This document shows, piece by piece, positions 33,978 to 45,779 of a DNA stretch of 64,000 nucleotides. Location of the stretch: NCBI RefSeq assembly GCF_000283155.1, contig NW_004454193.1, forward strand, positions 13,962,010 through 14,026,009, in the 5' to 3' direction. Made by a program: the position numbers and the translations under genes. Below the pieces are notes generated by a model, which did not search any database, had not been told where the DNA came from, and was given only the letters and a program-made list of their open reading frames with translations. The stretch's first letter is position 1. Every line of letters starts with the position of its first letter. Origin of the DNA: Ceratotherium simum simum (Eukaryota; Chordata; Mammalia; Perissodactyla; Rhinocerotidae).

Positions 33978-34139
33978 TCACCATAAGCTGAAAATTCAAA
34001 TATTGTTTTGCTTTATTTCTTCTTATTTTTACAGATAAGGAAACTGAGGTTCAGGCAAGTTTAGTGAGTTCTACAAGGTCTACCAGCAACTTCAAGTCTA
34101 GTTCAATGCTGCTGCCCAAGATGTGCTCAGATATATTAT

Positions 34140-34510
34140 TCAGACAGAGATAATTGTTTTAATAAACGTAAAATCTCAATGGCTTAATACTGGGGGGATT
34201 TATTTCTCTTTCACTTTCACAATACAATTCAAGTTGGCAGGGACCACTGTTTATCTTATATGGTAGGGCTGACATCCCCAAGGGATTTGGGGTCCTCAAT
34301 AGGTCCACTGCATCAGGCCAGCAGAGTAGGAAAGAGAGAGAACATGGAGGATTAGGGAAGCATCTTATTGTTGCTGATGCTGTTGTTCAATAGCCATTTT
34401 TGTCTACATTCTCCTGGCCAGAATTCAGTTACAAGATCACAACTCACTGTAAAGGGGGCTTAGAAACATAGTCTTGCTACATGCCCAGGAAGAAAAGGGA
34501 GAAGGGGAAG
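34140..34510. repeat. Interspersed repeat of unassigned family
   Basis: 'ggatttatttctctttcact', 'ggccagaattcagttacaag' and 'catgcccaggaagaaaagg' belong to a mammalian repeat I recognise by pattern (…ggccagaactcagtcacatggccac…tgcccaggaagaa) but cannot name with confidence. Confidence 0.38.
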
Positions 34511-35669
34511 GTATAAGCATTAACAAAACATTCTCTGCCCCAACAGTAGAGTCCCTTTGGGAAGAAAACATATGCGAGCATTAGTTTCCTGGGAGAGAGT
34601 CCTCTGTCATGAAGGAAGTTGATTCCAGCAACTCAAGCACAGGTTGTGATTATTGTCGTGACATCACCTACAAGTAGACAAAAAGGAAAAGGAAAGACTT
34701 CCATTAGGAAGACAAAGACATATCGCACCAACAGACATGGCAAGGAAAGTCAGACTGTATGTGGAAAAGGGGAAAAGAATGGGAAGTGAATAAGAATGGG
34801 AAATGGACAGTGGGAAGAAGTGCTGACTGCACAGTATAAGGAACAGTTCAGATGAAGACAAGAGGCAGTTAAGCCTTAGGGAACAAACCATACTGACTGC
34901 ATTGTGAAGCAATAGGCCTTGATTTTTAGTAGTTGTTCTTGGTGTATAGTGAAAGAGTGTGACCTGACAGTCCACCATTCTCCTCGTTTTGAAAAATAGT
35001 GTTAGCTTGAGTCAAGTCCTCAGGACTGTGGACCATTCACTCTGTCTTGGGAAGCTCTATGTCTAGACAGTAGCACAATCCCATTAAATCACATGCAGGG
35101 ATCAGAACTTTCACTGAAATGGAGGGCTTGCAGGCTAAATCCCATCTATACCATTGCATAAACAGAAAGCATTCGCACTTGGTTCCTCTAAGTCTAGGGA
35201 TAGCCCAACAGGGATACCACGCAGCTTGCAGAATTGGACATTCTATTGTACTTTCTTAATCCTTTATCTTGTCAAACTCTGATTCCTCCATCCTGCAGGC
35301 ATGTACGAATCTAGTCTTTAAAACTCCAACTTTCTCTACGCAGATACGTCTTATACCTGGCTCCTGGAGTAACAGCATAATGGCAATTCTGATGTGTTCC
35401 TTTTAACTATTCCATCTACACGTGTTTTATTTTCTAGTTTGTTTCTCTGCTGGTACATTTAATTCTGCCTAAAATGCAGATCTTACGTATTATTTAAATG
35501 GAAAGATATACTTTATGATATTCACCATCATTTCTTTCTTCCCTGTTTAACTCTATCTCACATGCTGATTTAACTAATCCAATTTAAGAAAGTTACCTTT
35601 ATATTTCTTCTCTACTTTTGCAGAGCTCAGCACTGTCTGTTACATAGAAGTTGCTCAATAAATGTGTGA
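34511..35669. other. Unique DNA; weak L2-like 3' end on the right
   Basis: Nothing clear in most of it. At 35625-35670, 'cagagctcagcactgtctgt' and 'gaagttgctcaataaatgtg' look like an L2/MIR terminus in sense orientation. Confidence 0.35.
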
Positions 35670-36589
35670 AACAACTAATTGAATTACCTCAAGCTGATGA
35701 TAGTCAAGACAGTGGTCATATCCTATTTCCTGAACATGGATTTACCTCTGAATTTCTATGTACAAGTTCACCTATAGTGTGATTATTTCATCACCAACAA
35801 AACAAATGTCGAAAGATATTGAATAATAGGACAAATAAATTAATAGCTCTATATTTTGACATTAATGAAGCTATAGGAAATTCCTTTTACATATAATATT
35901 AAAATCTTGCAATGTAATGGTTTAAAAATCAAGCAAATGCTTAATTTTAACTTTTCTGCTAAATATATCATATAGCTCTGTAGTGCCAGTAGCATCTAAT
36001 TATTAGAATTTTGTCTAGAGTATTTAAAAAATATAGATTTCTCTATTATAAGTAACCCAAAAGGTTACCATTCAAAGCTCTTAGATGAGACTTATGCATT
36101 TGTATCAATAAAAATATTGAATACTCTTCAAGGATATTTTGACTATTAGCCAGGTTTTGGAAACAATGATTTAATACAAATACACTATTGTATAATTTGA
36201 TATAAAAACTTCTGCCTAAATCATCATTAATGAGACAGTATTCTCTAATCATTCAGATGACATTTTGTCTTTGATAATTAACCTCTGAATAATTAAAGGC
36301 CATGGCAAGACTTTCATAAATCATTATTCAAAAAATCAAAGGGATGCTTTTTTACCCCCAGAGATATTTTGCTAAATTAGGCTAATTCTATTTTTAAAAA
36401 GTTGACTAGAAATTTTCAATTAGATATTTTTGGTAGTGTTCAGAGTGACTGATTTCTGAAGATTTAATTAAAATCTTTACCATTTCATTTTTGAAAATGT
36501 ATAAATTGTCCAGTATTTCACCAAATGCTTGGAGCTACACAAAGTTTAGTAGCTGGCATGATCATATTTCCCATTCCTGGAGAAGTTGG
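35670..36589. other. Repeat-poor AT-rich DNA
   Basis: 0.9 kb with many TAAT/ATTA cores and no named repeat. Regulatory sequence is possible but not shown. Confidence 0.35.
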
Positions 36590-36740
36590 GAAGCACAACG
36601 GTTTAGTTGAAAGATAACCACACACAACTGAATTTCAATACCTATTCTAGCACCTAGCATCCTTGTAACTATACAGAAGTTGTTCAATATCTGCTAAATT
36701 CAACATTCCCTTCAGTAAAATGGAATTTGGACAGCTATAT
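36590..36740 (+). mobile_element. MIR SINE, diverged
   Basis: 'acaacggtttagttgaaaga', 'actgaatttcaatacctatt' and 'cttcagtaaaatgga' fit the MIR order in sense orientation. Confidence 0.42.
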
Positions 36741-38574
36741 AAAGCTAATAACTTTAGTGTAAATGATTCCATACCCAATTCAACCACGTTTTAATGAGAA
36801 ATTTTAGTTGGGGACTTGTCTGGCATCAGAGATAGACATGTAGTCCAAATATTGATAATCCAAGGGCTTCTCAAAATTCATAAAGATGCATAAAAGATAA
36901 TTAAATATTTCCCCTTAGCTGAAGAATGTGTAAGTTTGGAATTTGTTGGCAGTCCTCTTTCCTGACAAATGGAAGAAGCTGACATATAGGTGAAGATATT
37001 GCCAATACAGAGAGAGGCAAATTTGTTCGTCAAAAGGAGAAAGCTATGGTGGCTATTTCTTGTCTGGAGAGACTGTCTGGTCTCCAATCACCTTTGCTCA
37101 TTTAAGGAATCTCTCTTTGTAGATAGTCTTATAAAGGGTCAGAATCTTCCCATGACAGAAATCTCAAGAAGAGGCCAATTGGCTCACCTAATTGGATGCT
37201 CCTTTCCCAGTGTTTGCACTGGGTGTGGAAAACACAAAGCAACTATGAGAATTTATTTGCTGATGCAGTATATGTTTATCAATTGCCAAAGGTGTGGCTC
37301 CTGGTGGCTTCCTAGAAAAACATTCCTGCTATAAAAATAGCTAAGTTTACTGCTCTTTGGCTTTCTGGAATTTCCTTTGTTTCTGCCATATTCCAAACTC
37401 GAGCCTCTAATCGACATTGATTCCAAGAGCGCCTGACGTCTTTCAAATCAGCTTCCGTTCTCTCCTTATTACAGCTCGAGTTCGTTTCCACAGCTTGCAA
37501 ACAGGAACACTAGTGGCATTCAGGTCTCAGCTTCCTTTATGAGGCCCTGAAAGCATAGCTTTACACTGCTCTTCCTGTAGTTATGGAAGCCACAAATTTA
37601 TTTCCTTTTTTCCCCAAACTAGTCTAAGTGAATTTTGACACTTTCAACTCAAAGAGTTTTGATTAATATAGATGTATGAATATTTGCCATAGATTATAGG
37701 TATGGATATAACACAAACTAACAAATGCAAAATATCTAACAGTATTGGGAATATAGTATGCCATCAACAGAGACTCTCTTCTCTGAAATCTTAATACCAA
37801 TTTCACTTAAGAACTGGCAAAATAGTCTTTATTAAAATTAGCCGTGTAGAGAATTGTGTTATCCACCATCTGCCCTTACCTGGGGAGTTTGCCAAAATTG
37901 CTTGGAGCCCCTTAAAATTAAGTTTTGACCTTTTTGATATCTGGCTTTTGTATGTTAATAAGCTTCTCATGGGAAGAATTGTGCAGTATTCACTTTGCTT
38001 AACATTTCACTTGACAGAAAATAACTAAAGTGGGTCAAATATAGCTCAAAATTCCTTTGTAATGGATACTACAGCAGTTGAAAGACCACAAAGAGAAAGT
38101 CTTGCCCCAAACTCCTCATACATAATTCAATTATTTTACAAAAAGTCATGTGCCAGTGTGCTTAGCTCAACAACCAGCTGTCCTATGAAGTGTGAATTCT
38201 CAAAGGCCTAGTGAGGAGTGAGGAGTAGGCTCCTCACTTATTATCCTCCTGGGAAGGAACCCAGCAGGCAAATAAAGGATTTAAAAGCCCATAAAAGGAG
38301 GGTGTGATTTGGTTGGTCACATGTGTGATTTATTATAATTACATATGGCATGTATATGTATAAAAACTTTTTTTTTTTTTTTAAATAAAAATGAGCTGTG
38401 CTTTGCCACACTTGGAAGTCAAAGAAGAGGCACAAGTGGAAGTTTTGGAGAGAGTGTGTGGGGAAAATAGCCCTTCTCACAAGAGAGACCACGCTGGAGA
38501 CCCGTCCTCCATGGATCCCACAGCCTGGTGTATGAAACAGACCATAAAGTCACCCAGCACCAAATAACACTTGG
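36741..38574. other. Unique intergenic DNA
   Basis: 1.8 kb. A plus frame of 114 codons (36990-37334) has Cys and Trp scattered and no recognisable fold; no repeat origin found. A run of T residues is at 38370-38382. Confidence 0.4.
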
Positions 38575-39140
38575 ATCACGAAGGAAACAAACAGGGCACG
38601 TGGAACGTGCCTTAGACGAGTGGTCAGGGAGGCCTCTGAGAGGCGACAGCTCAGACTAGGGTGGAAGGATGGGAGGGAATTAGTGTGGAGAGAGCAGCTA
38701 GTGCAAAGCCCAGAGTGGGGGCCGGCGTGACATGTTCCAGAACCTGGCCTCTGGGGGGAGTGTAGGGAGCCAGCGGAGTGACATGGGATGACGATGGAAG
38801 ACAAGGTAGGTCCCATCTCTGGGGTCTGGGAGGCCACAGTGATGAATGTGGCTGTCACTCTGACGCCATGGGAAGGCCTCCAAGCAGAGTGTGACGTGAT
38901 TTGGTCTACATTTTTTAAGAATGCTCTAGGTGGGGAACAGCTTAGGTTTTGGGGTGAGGAAGGGGATGAGAGCAAAAATATAAGTCAGAAGGCCGCACAC
39001 CAGTTCAGCCAGAGAGAAGCGAATGTATTCAATTTCCCTTTTGTGTGGAAGCCAGAGGCCACAAGCTGGTTGAGGGCCAGGATGTGGGAGTAGGGAGAGG
39101 CAGAGTCAGGAGTGACTTCCAGGTTTCCAGATGCCAGTTA
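38575..39140 (-). mobile_element. L2 LINE, antisense, about 0.57 kb
   Basis: 'gtggtcagggaggcctctga', 'agcagctagtgcaaagccca', 'tgttccagaacctgg', 'gcagagtgtgacgtgatttg' and 'ggtctacattttttaagaat' are in reversed L2 order. Open frames of 141 codons (minus) and 101 codons (plus) here come from the relatively GC-rich L2 and are not genes. Confidence 0.75.
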
Positions 39141-39269
39141 CTTATTGATTTATTATGAAGGAGATCATGGGTACAAAACCGTTTTTATAATGTTTCTGAA
39201 TGATTTAAAGGATAATTAGGAAATGAGAACCTGTGTACTCAGCATAATTTTCTTTAAAACAGAGAACAT

Positions 39270-39745
39270 TCCAAACCCCTCTGCAGTCCCATGATGACCT
39301 TGCCCACTCCTCTCCCACATCCAGGGTCTCACGAATCTGAATTTCGTGTTCCTTATTACTTTGCTCTTCTTTATAATTTTACCACATATGTCAGTATCTC
39401 TGAACTACCTATCGTTTAGTTTTGCCTCTTTTTAGAGTTTATATACATGGAAGCATGTTCATTTTGTTATTCTGTGACTTGCTTCTTTCATTCAACACTG
39501 CAATGGTGAGATCCATTCATGGTGCATGCAGCCAGAATTCATTCCTTTTCATTGCTATGTAGTATTCCATTTTATGAATGAAATTTATTATACACACTAT
39601 ATTTATACATTTTTCCATCAATGGGTCTTGAGTTGTTTCCATTTTTTGCTATAACAAACAATGCTGTTATCACCATTCTTGGAGATGTTTCCTGGTGTGC
39701 ACAGTCATGAGCCTCTTTAGAATACATTTCTAGAAAGGTGTCTGG
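39270..39745 (-). mobile_element. L1M 3' fragment, antisense
   Basis: 'atatacatggaagcatgttc', 'tgcttctttcattcaacact', 'cattgctatgtagtattcca', 'tttttccatcaatgggtctt' and 'gagttgtttccattttttgc' are the reverse complement of the L1M 3' region (…aaacaacccaaatgtcc…). Confidence 0.85.
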
Positions 39746-40094
39746 CTTTATTAACCAGGAGAATGCCAGTGCTGTGGAGAAAAAACGGAAAGGACCAGCT
39801 TGGAAGGAAGCATACTCACTTATTTTTAGATGGTTGAAAAAGTAGAGTTATGTAGAAATCTATTGAGTATGAACCAATTTTTTGATAGAATGTAACTTCT
39901 ATTATTCAAAGTGGTTAGCAAATGAATGGAAATTAAAAACAGGTGTTTATTTATTTTGGAAAAGGGGGTTCCAGGAATACAATAACAATAGCACAAAGGA
40001 TGCACTGATCATTTGCTATAAATCACAATATTTACACACATTTTCCACAAAGCTACATGCTTTCTCATTTTTGGTATTTTCAATCCCCAGTTAG
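39746..40094. other. Unique intergenic DNA
   Basis: Nothing recognised. Confidence 0.35.
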
Positions 40095-40200
40095 CAAAGC
40101 ACAAAACTATGACTCAAAAGTAATGTAAGTGACTTGGTTAAGACTCCAAAGCTAATAATTGTCAGGGATAAGTGCCCAAGGCTACTTACTAAAATATCCC
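40095..40200 (-). mobile_element. Possible MIR fragment, antisense
   Basis: 'aagtgacttggttaagactc' then 'aaagctaataattgtcaggg' resemble the reversed MIR core. Confidence 0.42.
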
Positions 40201-40602
40201 TGCTATTTACAATCAGTTATTCTGTTTTCGCCACCAAGGCCAAAATCATGTAGTCAAAGTTATTTTGCAACCTCAGTATTTATCTGGAGATTATGTTCTA
40301 TATAAATAATTTATATAATGATGTCACTGAAGTTCTTGTTTTCTTCATTGCTGATAAAAGAAATGTATTTTGTTTTCTAAAAATCAGCCTTTAGAAACAA
40401 ACAAGATGTAAGCAAATACAACAAAGACAAACAAAAATTTCATTTGGAAAAATAATTTCCGTAGTTATAAAGTACTTTTAGAAACGTGACTTTACCTTAG
40501 TTCATCTTACTCACCACAACTGGTTCAGATGTGACAGAGTAATTATTTTCTCAACATTCTATAATATTTCCATAAATCACTTCTGTTAAAAATAGCTGGG
40601 AT

Positions 40603-40802
40603 AGGGGCTGCCCTGGTGGCCTAGTGGTTAAGTTCACACACTCCACTTTGACAGCCTAGGGTTCATGGGTTCAGATCCCAGGCGCAGACCTGCACACCGC
40701 TCATCAAGCCATGTTGTGGCAGCATCCTACATACAAAATAGAGGAAGACTGGCATGGATGTTAGTTCAGGGCCAATCTTGCTCACCAAAAAAATAAATAA
40801 AT
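40603..40802 (+). mobile_element. ERE SINE, type B tail, older copy
   Basis: 'ggggctgccctggtggccta' then gtggttaag, 'gggttcagatcccaggc', 'ccatgttgtggcagcatcct', 'tagaggaagactggcatgga' and an (aaat)n tail. The flanks aaatagctgggat (40590-40602) and aaagagctggtat (40803-40815) match at 11 of 13 bases, so it is older than the copies with identical flanks. Confidence 0.9.
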
Positions 40803-41094
40803 AAAGAGCTGGTATGTAACTTGAATGTAGGAACCTGACTTTTTTGGAGGCGCCAGTATATTTTATGATGCCTAGGAGGGGCTCGATAAGACTTATTCAG
40901 CATTATTATTTGCTAACTAATGACCAGAGGGAAAGTCACTATAGGAGGTAATATTATAGGAGAATGTATTAGGAAAATACACATCAAAGCTCAGGCATTC
41001 TTGGATTGAAGGATGATTCTAAGAGAAAGAAAAGATATAGAGCTCATTCATATTCATGGAAACTTAAATGATTTGAAGTGAAATTGGCATCTTT

Positions 41095-41230
41095 ACTCAT
41101 CCTATAAATATTTATCAAGTACCTACTATGAATCCAACACTGTTCTAGCCACTGGGGAAATAGTACATAAAACAACACCAAGAACACCATAAATAGTGCT
41201 CATGGAGCTTACGTTATAAGAGTACTCTAG
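41095..41230 (-). mobile_element. L2 LINE 3' end, antisense
   Basis: 'tatttatcaagtacctacta', 'caacactgttctagccactg', 'gggaaatagtacataaaaca' and 'catggagcttacgttataag' are the reversed L2 3' end. Confidence 0.82.
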
Positions 41231-41959
41231 CATACATTAGATAGACATGAGATGCTGTTGTCAGGCAAAAAAAAAAAAAAAGTGTTATTGACGTGGCTGT
41301 CTTAGCAGGGCTTAGGTTGGAGTAGTATTAACCCCGTCCCATGTGAACGTGGGGCATGCATTTATGTACATGCGCATGCATTGATATGTTTAAAATTTAC
41401 ATAATGCAATTGTTTCAACAAAGAGGGATACAATCATTAGAGATGTATTTATTATAACTTTACCTTTTTCCTTTACTATTACTTCCTTAGTTCATTTATT
41501 AATTTTTTCACACAGTGTAAGCCTTCCACCATTTCCCACTTAAGTTACAGAGTTTATAAATTACTAGTCGAACATTTGTCTTTATATTATGAATGCCATG
41601 TTTTGACTTATTTTGACCAAATATTTGGGCTACTAGGTTGTTGAAAGAGCCTGACCAAAAACCCTCTGTGTCTAAAAAACCACCGCTTTCTAACACCTGG
41701 TGGGAAAAGAGTTATACGTGGATGGTTAACTCCTTAGGAGGCAGAGGCGAGCTCTAGGTCTCTTAAGCTCTAAGTCTTCTCACCTCTGCCTCTTAAGAAG
41801 ACTCGAAAAGGTCTTCTTATCTATGCCTCCTAGGTAACTGAAAAAGTTATGTAATATCTCCAGACTTTATTTCACATATGTGTAAAGAGAGGACACTGAA
41901 CCCTTACTACGTTGTCACTAGAGTAACGATAAAAGAAATACTAAATAAAGATTTTGTTT
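41231..41959. other. Unique DNA with an A tract and a cluster of inverted repeats
   Basis: An A run is at 41268-41281. The hairpin cluster at 41725-41838 is listed separately. Confidence 0.4.
41725..41838. repeat. Cluster of overlapping inverted repeats
   Basis: Three perfect 9-bp pairings share one 114-nt stretch: taggaggca (41735-41743) with tgcctccta (41824-41832); aggcagagg (41739-41747) with cctctgcct (41783-41791); taagaagac (41794-41802) with gtcttctta (41811-41819). The first two compete for the same left arm. The motif ctcttaag also occurs twice directly (41760 and 41790). Confidence 0.75.
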
Positions 41960-42470
41960 ATTTTCCTTTTTTTACCGAAGTGTAATTGACATACAGTATC
42001 CTGATAGTTTCAGGTGCACATCATACTGACTCAGTATTTATATACATTATGAAATCATCGCCACAATAAGTCTAGTTACCATCTGTCACCATACAAAGCT
42101 ATTGCAATTCTATTCACTATATTCCCTATGCTGTAAATTACATCCCTGTGACTTATTTATTTATAACTAGAAGTTTGTACCTCTTAATCCCCTTCACCTA
42201 TTTCACCCACCCTCCAACTCCTTCTCCCTCTGGTAACCGCCAGTTTGTTTCCTGTATCTACGAGTCTGTTTCTGATTTGTTTTGTTTGTTCATTTGTTTT
42301 GTTTTTTAGATTCCACATATAAGTGAAATCATACAATATTTGTCTTTCTCAGTCTGATATTTCACTTAGCATAATACCCTTTAGGTCTATCCATGCTGTC
42401 ACAAATGGCTAGATTTCATTCTTTTTTATGGTTGAGTAATATTCCATTGTATGAATATGATTTTATAAAT
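41960..42470 (-). mobile_element. L1MA-type 3' UTR, antisense
   Basis: 'gaagtgtaattgacatacag', 'agtttcaggtgcacatcata', 'actataTTccctatgctgta', 'gtttgtacctcttaatcccc', 'gattccacatataagtgaaa' and 'gagtaatattccattgtatg' are the reverse complement of the L1MA 3' end in order. The LINE 3' end lies to the left. Confidence 0.92.
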
Positions 42471-43996
42471 GCAAAAAATTATTACATCAACCATACATTT
42501 TTAAAAAAGATATAGATAAATATTATTCTTTCTTCCATGCCTCTTCCTCCTTCAAAAACAACTCTTTATAGCCTATTAAGATTTCAGGAGTTATTTTTAG
42601 TTTGTGCCAAGTCCAGGTAAGGGGAGAAAACAAACAGAAATACAACATGCTTCCAGCTTTGGCTTTCACAAGGTCAGTTTTTGTCTCTATGAGAAACTGA
42701 GCAACTTCAAACAATCAGAGGCGGTATAGCAGTTTTCAATCTTTTTTTTTGTATTTATCATACTTTATTGGGAATTTTCAGGAAAAGTCCCCAAGAAAAG
42801 CTATTTCATCAATTACAGTTTCTGTTTTCTGTTCTCAGAAAGCAGTTCTGAGTGGGCCTTCCAATGCTCCCTTGATCTAATTCATTTGTGGGTGTGATGC
42901 ACATAATTTTAAACTCCATATGTGTCATTACCCATTTATACTCCTTTTCTTAGAAGTCTGGTAAACCTTATTTAAATGAGGGATTAAATCAACACTACAA
43001 AATGATGCTGTTTAAACTGCAAGTGCACTTAGTGCTTTCCAAGTGGATTCAGCAATAATCAGATTACAGCCCAATTTCAACTCTTTTATTGTTCCCGTAC
43101 AAAAATAACTACACAAGCAATTTAAATATACATGGATTACTTCTCCTAGGCTTCTCCATGTCTTGGAAACATAAAAGAAAATAAAGTGTCCATCTTTGTA
43201 TGATTTTAAATCTAGAAGGTATCTCAGATAATATCTAGGACAATATAATTTTTTCCATACCTCTTTCATTTATTTTTTTTAAAGTTGATAGAATGGATAG
43301 TTAGATTAATAAAGTGCTCCATGAATTTATTATATGAGACCATGGAAGTCTATCCAAATCTATCAAATCTAAGTGGCCTGGAATCATACATCTGGGTAGC
43401 AGCCCACAAGTGTGGTTTTTGAATTTATTCCAAGTCTTAGCCATGTAGAGACAATGCCCCAATGAGAACAAAAATAAAACTTCTATTACTAATTCTTTTT
43501 TGTCAAATGTACCAAATAATACTGATCCTGTGGTTAATCAATTTGTGATTGATAATTATGACTAACTGATGACAATGATTAAATATAATTAAGTGATTAA
43601 AAATAACTAAAAAAACCCTCTATTCAGCTTGAATATAAGTAAAGATTTACTGTATATGTGTATATATACATATATTCTATTTCGTATTAGTAAACTCTCC
43701 ATTAATTAGTAACTTAGCAAATCTGTAGATTCCATAGATTCCAAATCTATAGATTCCACTTTGCTGAAAGTGAAATCTTTATTTATGACTTGTGTTTTGG
43801 GAACAAAAGAGATACCATCAACACATGTTTTCTGTCCTAGGTCCCATTGCTTTTATAGAATGGATTATTCCAGAGATGGCGAGTCCATGTTGCTCATATG
43901 AGCTCATATGTTACTCCAATTAAGTATGGCTCAGAAACCTAAAAATAAAGCATGTTAGTGAAGCTAAATTATGTTCTGAGAAGTTTTTGCTTAAAG
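42471..43996. other. Unique intergenic DNA
   Basis: 1.5 kb. The direct repeat atagattcca occurs at 43732 and 43755 areas; the 12-bp palindrome gctcatatgagc is at about 43892. No gene seen. Confidence 0.4.
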
Positions 43997-44045
43997 TATC
44001 TCTATCTGTCTATCTATCTTTCCATTTATATCTATATCTATATCT
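43997..44045. repeat. Imperfect (TATC)n microsatellite
   Basis: tatc/ctat units with interruptions (tgtc, tttcc). Confidence 0.8.
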
Positions 44046-44113
44046 TTGTAGGAAATTCATTTTCTAGGCCCTTTAGGCTGTCTTATTTTTATTCCTCCCT
44101 CCTTTTTATTTTT

Positions 44114-44431
44114 ATTTTATTTATTTTTTGTGTGTGTGTGAGGAAGATCAGCCCTGAGCTAACATCCATGCTAATCCTCCTCTTTTTGCTGAGGAAGACC
44201 GGCTCTGAGCTAACATCTATTGCCAATCCTCCTCCTTTTTTTTTTTTCTTTTCCCCCAAAGCCCCAGTAGATAGTTGTATGTCATAGTTGCACATCCCTC
44301 TAGTTGCTGTATGTGGGACGTGGCCTCAGCATGGCCAGAGAAGCGATGCATTGGTGTGCACCCGGGATCCGAACCCGGGCCGCCAGTAGCGGAGAATGCG
44401 CACCTAACTGCTAAGCCACGGGGCCGGCCCT
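44114..44431 (-). mobile_element. Composite ERE SINE: type A head and body plus type B tails, antisense
   Basis: On the minus strand the order is head (ggccggccccgtggcttagc), type A body ('atgctgaggccacgtcccac', 'catacaactatctactgggg'), an A-rich linker (44239-44252), then two type B tail units ('gatgttagctcagagccggt' and 'gatgttagctcagggctgat'). The identical flanks ctcctttttattttt at 44099-44113 and 44432-44446 bracket the whole 318 bp, so the hybrid moved as one unit. A frame spanning it (43952-44287) is not a gene. Confidence 0.88.
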
Positions 44432-44446
44432 CTCCTTTTTATTTTT

Positions 44447-45779
44447 GAATTTTTTTATTTTGGTCCTTTTCATAAGCCCCCTCTTTATTTTCCATCCGTT
44501 ATACTATTGTTACGTATTATGATACAAGAATGTGCCAATGGGAATGAAAACCATGTATAGGTCCCATTTGTCATAGCACATGTTATTATCCATCCTAGAG
44601 AATCTTTAGCCAATATAAGAACTAAGGAGGTAGGGACCAGGGGAAGGGCCCAGCATCTACAAACCTTTTCATATCTGCAATATCAGCAGAGGTAAGCTTC
44701 CTCCATGGCTAGAGTGTAGATCTTTAGAATGCTAGATAGGCTTTACTTTATATATCAACTTGGGGCAAAAATCTGTGGTGGTTGCATATAGCACTAGCTT
44801 GAGAAAGACTAAAGGCTCAAGAGTATTCAGGAGTAGAGTGCCATACGTAATTAATAATATTTGTCACATTTGTGCCACCCATTTGGCAATCCTCACTGTT
44901 AATTCCTGATCTATATCTTTATGCCCTTGAGTTCTGCTACTGACCTGTAATTCCTCTAAAACATGCCATGCTACCTTTTCCTTTTAGACATAATTTCGCC
45001 ATTGTTGTGGAGAGTCTTGAGTCATCTATTGGCTCATATTTCTTGTCATGTCAAAGTAATTAAGCCAGTCAAATTACTTTCAGTGTCCAGTCCACTGTGC
45101 GAGTGCTGAGTGTTCAAGTGATCCAGGTTGGGACATTCAAGGCTTCTCTTTCAAGATCTAGATTTGAGTCACAGAGACTTAAGTGGTCAATGTTTGGGAC
45201 TAGAGCTGTAAGGTGGATGAGAGACAAATCTGGAGACCCTGTTGCTTAGAAGAATGCTGATTTAAGAGTTCTAAGTTAGCTAAACTGAGGAATAAGCTAA
45301 TAGTAGCCAATGAGCTCTAGAAGCTTCCTCATATTAGTAAAGTTTAGTTTAGTTTGTTTGTGACCCCAATGAGCTTTCCTCATCATATAGACACATAAAT
45401 ATTCCCTTCCTCTTGTCTTCGTATTATGTAGAACATCATGAATGCATCATTGTCCATTTGAACTTTGGCTATAATGTATAAACATCTATGGCTGGACAAA
45501 GTTTTGGTTTAATTAGAATGGAGGAGGGGGGTCATGTGCATTCTATTACTCTTCTACTTTTATGTTTTTTTCCCCCCGAAAACCTTATGTTGCTGGTGAT
45601 GTGTATTGGTGACTTCTTTACACGTGAGAGAGCTGTGGCAGGACTTTCTGAGATGCAAAGTGGAAAGAAGGATAGGCTGGAGAAAGAAGAGGGAGGGGAG
45701 GATAGTGATGTAATGTAGCAGTAGGGGACTCTCAGAAACAGATAAAAGACCCCAGAGTCTTTCAAAGACTCAAACACTA
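44447..45779. other. Unique intergenic DNA
   Basis: 1.3 kb, nothing recognised. Frames of 76-81 codons on opposite strands at 45488-45777 mirror each other and show no domain. Confidence 0.4.

Larger units (their letters stand above)
33325..34100 (-). mobile_element. MIR SINE, antisense, split by an MLT1-type LTR
   Basis: The left part (33325-33416) has 'taacctatcgtgttccaggc' and ttatttaattatcacc. The right part (33978-34100) has 'tatttttacagataaggaaa' and ctgaggttcaggcaag. Together they give one reversed MIR in the correct order, cut by the LTR at 33417-33977. Confidence 0.72.

Noticed and set aside
36990..37334. 114-codon plus-strand frame
   Set aside because: No recognised motif, no splice context, and a length expected by chance in 64 kb; kept only as a note.
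38550..38975. Minus-strand frame of 141 codons with a Ser/Pro/His-rich product
   Set aside because: It lies inside an L2 LINE in the wrong orientation and context for coding; the opposite strand also stays open for 101 codons, which reflects local GC content.
44330..44431. tRNA gene-like sequences at ERE heads (also near 29600, 49440, 52290, 54061)
   Set aside because: They are tRNA-derived SINE heads; they continue into SINE bodies, lack a full acceptor stem and have flanking duplications.
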